Below, one piece after another: positions 59,226 through 64,000 of a DNA stretch of 64,000 nucleotides. The notes under the pieces are model-generated. The model saw nothing but the letters and a program-made list of their open reading frames with translations. It did not search any database and was not told where the DNA came from. The stretch comes from Volvox africanus. Taxonomy: Eukaryota > Chlorophyta > Chlorophyceae > Chlamydomonadales > Volvocaceae. The DNA lies in the NCBI GenBank assembly GCA_030268105.1, contig BSDZ01000004.1, positions 2,467,001-2,531,000 on the forward strand. Reading direction: 5' to 3'. A program made the translations under genes and the position numbers. Position 1 is the stretch's first letter. Each line of letters starts with the position of its first letter.

Positions 59226-61513
59226 CCTGGTTTACGCTGAGCGGTAGCGGGATGTGCATGCAATACCGCTGGACCTCAACGCAATAGTCAGCCCCCAACA
59301 GCGGCAAGCAGAAGGGCAGCGGTGCTATTGTTGCTGCTTCTATAGCAGGGCCGCGTGCGGGGATGTGGTTCTGCAGCCGTGCTGACGATACAATACCCGC
59401 CAGTTAATTTGTTGCAGGTATTTAGACTAGGAGCGTCACGTCCTTCCTGGGCAGGGGGGGTTTTCTCCTGCGGCCGTTAGATAGATCGTCCAACAACTTT
59501 TCGTCCTTAACTGTGTTCATTTGGACGAGCGAGTGATATCTTTTTTGACCTCGTTTTTGGGAAATCGCGTGCACGTGTGAAGCATGAAACGGCAAATAGG
59601 TGTGGCTACCGTGTCTTATGTGTGCTGCGGCACATGAATCAGCGCGTGTTGTGTAAAGCCGGAACACATTAGAGGGGAGGTTTTGATACGGGAACAGATA
59701 TGGTATCACAGCGTGTGTTAGGTGAGCAGGTCAGGACGACAACGGATGCAGCCATAGGAACGCAGGACCGGGGAAAGCATTTCTACTAACACATCGGCTG
59801 GGGAGACTTCAGGGTCGATTCGGCGCTTGCATGGTACTCTAAAATTAGCATGAATAAAGCATATCGGCGGCATGCGTTTAATGATAGTTAGCAATTTGGG
59901 GTTAGCATTGGACACCGCACCTGCACCGTGCAGTCCTAGGTCGTGTAAGTTTGTATTGTGGCTTCTTCGAGAAACTTGGTTTTAGCCGCCCTTGAGATGC
60001 TGCCAACAGAAAACTCGACTGGGCGGCCTATCAAATAAGACCATGCAGTCTGCCGCAGGAGGCACTGCGCGTGTTTGACAGTGGCATTTGCCTTGCAGGA
60101 TTTCTCCGGGGCAAGGACCACCTTGCTTGCGCAGCTCTGGTGGGAATTACCCCGATGATGTCAGCAAAGGAAACGGCATTCGGACCCTGGATTTCTTGTA
60201 AACGCAACTTTTGCAGGCCGCAGCAGACTCCTGTGCGTGGCTTGGAGTAGTCATCTCATGGGTCAGGCAGGGTACGAGAAGTATACTGCTAAGAGTGAGA
60301 CAGGGTGCGGCTCTGTGCTGCTGGACGAGTGAATAAGGAGTGAGGGCCGATTTGTTACATCTCTTGAAATATGTTGCTGTGCCTGGGACCGGAGTCCCCA
60401 GTAACCCCAAGTTTGTGGCTATGTAGGAGAGGAGACCAGGAGACTGGGAAGCGGCAGCCCCTGGAAATGGGGTCGGCCTTCCATCGGAACAGTACTGTTA
60501 CGGCCATGAGCCTGCACCCTGTTTACAGAACGCAGCACAGTTCCCCACCCAGCGTAATTCCGCTTGGTTCCAAATATGTGAACATTTCACCTTTGAATTG
60601 TCAGCCCAACACATCGTAATCTTCCCGTTCTCTGATTATCCCACGATGATTTCACCATGTATGAAAGAAAGTTTGTGTTGCAATATCCCTTCACACTGCC
60701 ATGAACAGGCGTGAAGAGATTTGACGTGAACAATTTGACGTGATCTGACCTTTCCTGGACTAACCTGATGTAACTAGATTTCATAACGTGGCAATCCAGA
60801 TTGAGAACGGCGATTGCTGTTCGCCACGTTTGGCTGTCAAGGCTTTGCCTACGCACTTGTCCTTGCTGGGGTAGGCAGAGCCAGCCAGAAGCAGTCGGAT
60901 AGCGTGAATCATTTAGGCACAGCTTCGAAACCCAATGCACCGCACATTGCTTCCCCATACCCCTGAGCTCTGCTCCGGTCTACAGGTTGTATCCGGTATG
61001 TATCTTCCGATCGGGACTTTCCTTTGGCGGATATGACAGAGATCCAACAACATACCCAGTGGCCAATTAACGAAGACTAATCCGGACTGCTTAGGAGATG
61101 GGGAAAGATCTATGCAAGTTCATCGACAAGAAGTATGGCGACGTTTCTTCACTGGATGGGCCAGATATCCTGGATGCTATCTAAGAACCCACCAAGCATA
61201 GGTTTTTTGGTCCCGATCATCCCATTATATGCTTACAACGGAAGTTATCCTGCTGTTGACATTTCCATGCCTGACCCCGTGTGTGGGGGACGAAAGCGTC
61301 CACAAGCAACCCTTACCTATCTTCGCAGAGATCGAAAGAAAGGTACATTTTTACACACACATAACACCAGTTACCATATAATGTAAGAACAGATTTCAAG
61401 TAGCGGGCGAAAGGGCTACACCCGCTCGAACAGCAGAACAATCGTTCCAGTAACGAACATGTCTGTATGTGTTGTATCTCTGCCTAAGCAAAGACACGAT
61501 TGGAAGATGTCCT
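59226..61513. other. No firmly supported gene; possible minus-strand exons at 59.7-60.1 kb
   Basis: Two minus-strand frames have protein-like composition: 59936-60121 (within it KANATVKHAQCLLRQTAW) and 59718-59915 (within it RIDPEVSPADVLVEMLSPVL). A GTGCAG acceptor precedes the second. No donor joins them in phase and no family is recognised. The rest holds only short frames. Confidence 0.3.
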
Positions 61514-62251
61514 TTACACGCACCCAGTCGAGAGTGGCAACATGGCTACTTGGTCTCTTTTTACTTTTTCATCAACTGAGACATTTAACTTTGGCACGGG
61601 GATAGACAACTTCATCACCTCCGGTATGCCGACGGGTTCTTGAGCCGCAGGCGTTACCGGGGCCCGTTGCGCTCCCTCGCTTCTTGTAGCCGCTGCCGAC
61701 AGTGGTACAATCAAGTGCGCAGGGGTCTGAAGGACAATCTTGTATTACACGAGTTCCCACAGTATCGGGCTCAGCAAAAGTTGTTCTAGCGGCGAGGCCT
61801 ACATCAGCTTGGCTTGCCGTGCCTAAGAAAGAGCTATCTTCGCGACCCGACATGGAGCACGAGCCCACACTTTCAGTAAGGAATTTGCTAGAAAATTCGC
61901 TAGTAAGCTAGAACAAAAGGATTTCCCAACTGCTTGCGTACCGACAGTACTTCCGAGCAGGCCGATAAGAAACGCAATGTAATCGGTAAGGCCGTCTTTG
62001 ATCTCCGTAGTACGTGTAATCAAAGCCTTGATTTGTTCGGGGTTTAAATATTGCCCGGCCAGCACCGTGTTTAGCGTTGGCGTACGTTCACCTGCGACTC
62101 ACAGTGCAGATTCGCAACAAGAACGCAACAACTAATCATAAGCAAGCAGCTATGGTTACAAACCGGAAGCGGCGGCGTCCAAAACGGCGAGACCAAGATC
62201 CTCGGCGAACGTGTCTAGAGGGCTGCGGCGATTGTCGTCGTCACTCGCCAT
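61514..62251 (-). CDS. Uncharacterised 153-aa protein, three exons
   Basis: Exons 62251-62164, 62091-61931 and 61726-61514 join in phase and sum to 154 codons with the stop. Donor sites are weak (GTTTGT, GTTGGG); acceptors are good (GTCGCAG, CCTTCAG). The protein starts MASDDDNRRSPLDTFAEDLG, continues with LNPEQIKALITRTTEIKDGL, a hydrophobic stretch (DYIAFLIGLLGSTVGTQA), an Ala/Pro linker, and ends in EVMKLSIPVPKLNVSVDEKV. Low Cys, Trp and His content argues for real coding. The C-terminal alternating hydrophobic segment looks like paired beta strands. I do not recognise the family; a faint resemblance to DUF2589-type phage or bacterial proteins is not reliable. Confidence 0.5.
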
Positions 62252-62800
62252 CGCGAGAACCTACTTCCGATGAGGGACAATGAGACAGCCGTGAATTGAA
62301 CCGTCTTGCTACCAAATTTGTTGTATCCTTCCTTCTTCAATCATGCACTGAATCTGCACGTCTGAGTGTTAGCTACAAGTGCATCGTGCTTACGAACAGT
62401 AAGACACTCCGGTGCAAGCAACGTGACAGCGGAAGACTTATAGATAAGGAAAGAATCAACTTACAATGATCCTCGATTACAAAGTAGTAGTCTGCCGTCA
62501 GACCCCGCGGGCAGCGTTCATCATACGGCTGGAAATGGGATGCTGGATTAGCTCAGGCCGATAATAAATGAGTATATCTTAAGTATGGGAATTAGACTGA
62601 GTAAGTACGCGAGTACTTGATCCAAAGTAGCGTCGAGCCGACTTCGGTGTCTAGGCGGCCGTCCTTGCACCTATCACGTTCGCGATACCGATGTGCAGTA
62701 CAAGTCACACTGGATCCCGATCTCAAGTGTGAGTACTATCACAGCACTGTTCTAAATATCGCGTAATCCGTGATATTAATGGATGCAACGCATACAATAT
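62252..62800. other. No supported gene
   Basis: Intergenic DNA upstream of the uncharacterised gene. Composition becomes AT-richer towards 62800. Its promoter should be at the left edge. Confidence 0.4.
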
Positions 62801-62834
62801 GCAAAGGTCCGAATATCGATATTCGGACCTTTGC
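62801..62834. repeat. 34-bp perfect palindrome
   Basis: The sequence GCAAAGGTCCGAATATC is followed at once by its exact reverse complement, centred on ATCGAT at 62817/62818. There is no spacer. It sits where eukaryote-like DNA gives way to the AT-rich bacterial-type fragment. Confidence 0.97.
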
Positions 62835-62924
62835 CGACCAACCATCGCGATCAATTTAGTAAAATTCGCATAGCTCACAAGTTTAAAGTCTATTCTATGA
62901 TAGCGCATGATTACTTGTATTTTT

Positions 62925-63174
62925 CCTCTAATTTATCATATTTTCTCCCAACTGCAAAACTCCTGATAGTAAAGGAAGAAGACGAATGCTATACAACGCT
63001 AAAACTTATTCAGGAAATTTACAAGGTAATACCAGAAAAGTATAGAGATTATATTGATAAGCCAAAGACTAATGGTTATCGATCCCTCCATACTGTTATT
63101 CTTTTAGGTTCATATGGATTACCTATTGAAATACAAATACGCACTAGGGAAATGGACAATATAGCTGAAAACGG
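62925..63174 (+). pseudogene. RelA/SpoT (p)ppGpp synthetase fragment of AT-rich bacterial type
   Basis: The frame reads AKLLIVKEEDECYTTLKLI, then VIPEKYRDYIDKPKTNGYRS, LHTVILLGSYGLPIEIQIRT and REMDNIAENG. It matches the synthetase domain: a [DE]xCY segment, the DYI..PK.NGY.SLHT core and the ExQIRT..M...AE.G end. Codons are AT-rich, unlike every other gene here, and there are no introns. No upstream hydrolase or complete domain is present. After AENG a GC-rich block interrupts it. A further AT-rich piece (63226-63292) reads SLKRYSWLDSIYFPKKLL, reminiscent of the KY.WL segment that follows in SpoT. A bacterial origin is clear; Rickettsiales would fit but is inference. Confidence 0.75.
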
Positions 63175-63225
63175 TACCCGGGCCCCGGGGCCCCACGGCG
63201 GGCCCGCGGCCCCCATAGTCTTCTA
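63175..63225. other. GC-rich block 1 interrupting the rel fragment
   Basis: About 50 bp made almost only of G and C, built from GGGCCC, CCCGGG and GGCCC words with strong self-complementarity. AT-rich rel-like DNA lies on both sides. Confidence 0.8.
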
Positions 63226-63291
63226 TCTTTAAAAAGATACAGCTGGTTAGACTCCATTTACTTCCCTAAAAAATTATTGGGAAATACTATG

Positions 63292-63380
63292 GGGCCCGGG
63301 GCCGGGGCCGCCCGGGACCAGCCGGGGCCGGGGCCCGGCCCGGGGCACCGGTCATGGGGCCGGCCATCCGGGGCCCCAAG
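63292..63380. other. GC-rich block 2
   Basis: About 90 bp of the same kind of GGGGCC/CCGGGG words as block 1, again bordered by AT-rich sequence. Both blocks could fold into very stable structures. Confidence 0.8.
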
Positions 63381-63823
63381 TGAGCAACTCCTTTTGATTT
63401 ACCCTCGGTACCGGAGGTAAATAATATTAGTGCCGGTAGTGTATCGTCTTTTTTAGGACAAATATATTATTGAGACGTAGACTATCAGACATAAGGAAGC
63501 CTGACGTAATTACGAGAAAGTAGAGTTACATATTATCTGATAGTAAGGAGTCCAAATAGTTCGTTCTAGAGTCGGCACATATACTTGTGCGTATAGCACT
63601 ACAAGCAGTACGAACGTGGGTCGATAGCTCACCGCCGAGTACAGCTACAACAGCGGGATTGTTGCTAGTATGGATCGCTATATCGAACTGATATACCATT
63701 TTATAACACGCCCCCTCGAGACATGCCTAGCAACAAGTGAAAGAAGATAATTCCAACCAGGGATTCTTCTTGAAACCGAAAAGCTAAAGCCAAACGAGTT
63801 CGCCCCAAACAAACTTAGAAAGC
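63381..63823. other. Non-coding, AT-rich; 3' flank of the copia element
   Basis: No coding content. On the minus strand this follows the stop of the copia polyprotein, so a 3' LTR would be expected here. I could not confirm LTR ends because only one side of the element is in the window. Confidence 0.35.
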
Positions 63824-64000
63824 TTACTCGGCCAACCCCATCGCCGTAATGCACTTCTTAAACTTTATCTCTCCAAGTGCCTTGGTTAACACATCTGCTA
63901 CCATATCCTCCGTCGAACAGTGCGATAAGGCAACTTCCTTCCGCAGGACTCGTTCTCGCACTAGATGATGCTGCACGTCGATGTGCTTAGAACGAACCGA
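63824..64000 (-). mobile_element. Ty1/copia retrotransposon, C-terminal RNase H end of polyprotein (partial)
   Basis: The minus strand reads RSKHIDVQHHLVRERVLRKE, then VALSHCSTEDMVADVLTKAL, followed by GEIKFKKCITAMGLAE and TAA. This is the hallmark end of copia RNase H (SKHID..YH..RE, then STED..AD..TK.L). Fifty-eight codons are seen without a break. The element continues past 64000. Confidence 0.88.

Noticed and set aside
1..64000. CRISPR arrays, bacterial operons or rRNA genes
   Set aside because: No regularly spaced repeats, no polycistronic layout and no rRNA-like conserved sequence were seen.

Overview
The window looks like nuclear DNA of a chlorophyte green alga, most likely in the Chlamydomonas/Volvox (chlamydomonadalean) group. 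Genes are broken into many short exons with GTGAG/GTGCG donors and GCAG acceptors, and a TGTAA motif lies just after one stop. Proteins carry long Ala, Gln, Gly and Ser tracts. A phosphoglucan phosphatase of the SEX4 type points to chloroplast starch, and a small zinc-finger protein has a probable plastid-targeting leader. This placement is inferred from style and gene content, not from a database match. All exon models were assembled by eye from splice signals and reading-frame phase; where stated, the exon lengths sum to a whole number of codons.

Layout. 1-3955 (+): 3' part of a calcineurin-like metallophosphoesterase. 7228-8017 (+): small membrane protein with DnaJ-type zinc-finger repeats. 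10419-11737: one or more unrecognised small genes. 12836-16077 (-): zinc alcohol dehydrogenase, divergent from 16378-21798 (+), a protein that joins an RPN10-type VWA domain to an RPN13-type Pru domain and probable DEUBAD. 25005-26951 (-): NAA40-type histone N-terminal acetyltransferase with a long C-terminal tail, divergent from 27453-30628 (+), a complete short-form tRNase Z. 31701-33583 (-): patatin-like lipase. 36741-38771 (+): a second, incomplete tRNase Z whose 3' part is identical to the first over 2,306 bp. 41020-44427 (+): membrane-anchored glycosyltransferase-like protein. 45319-51642 (+): complete TRM1 tRNA methyltransferase. 52466-53230 (-): intronless dolichol-phosphate mannosyltransferase. 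54884-59225 (+): SEX4-type phosphoglucan phosphatase. 61514-62251 (-): new three-exon gene without a recognised family.

The last 1.2 kb is different in kind. A 34-bp perfect palindrome (62801-62834) is followed by an AT-rich fragment that encodes part of a bacterial RelA/SpoT synthetase. The fragment is interrupted by two extremely GC-rich blocks. The window closes in the 3' end of a Ty1/copia polyprotein on the minus strand.

Functionally the genes are housekeeping functions without operon logic: proteasome ubiquitin recognition, tRNA 3'-end maturation and base modification, histone acetylation, lipid and starch turnover, and glycosylation. The strongest candidates for something new are the RPN10-RPN13 fusion, the tRNase Z pair with an abrupt change from diverged to identical sequence inside an exon, and the AT-rich bacterial rel fragment with GC-rich insertions. 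Several stretches of 1-3 kb hold no gene I can support, and they are listed as such.
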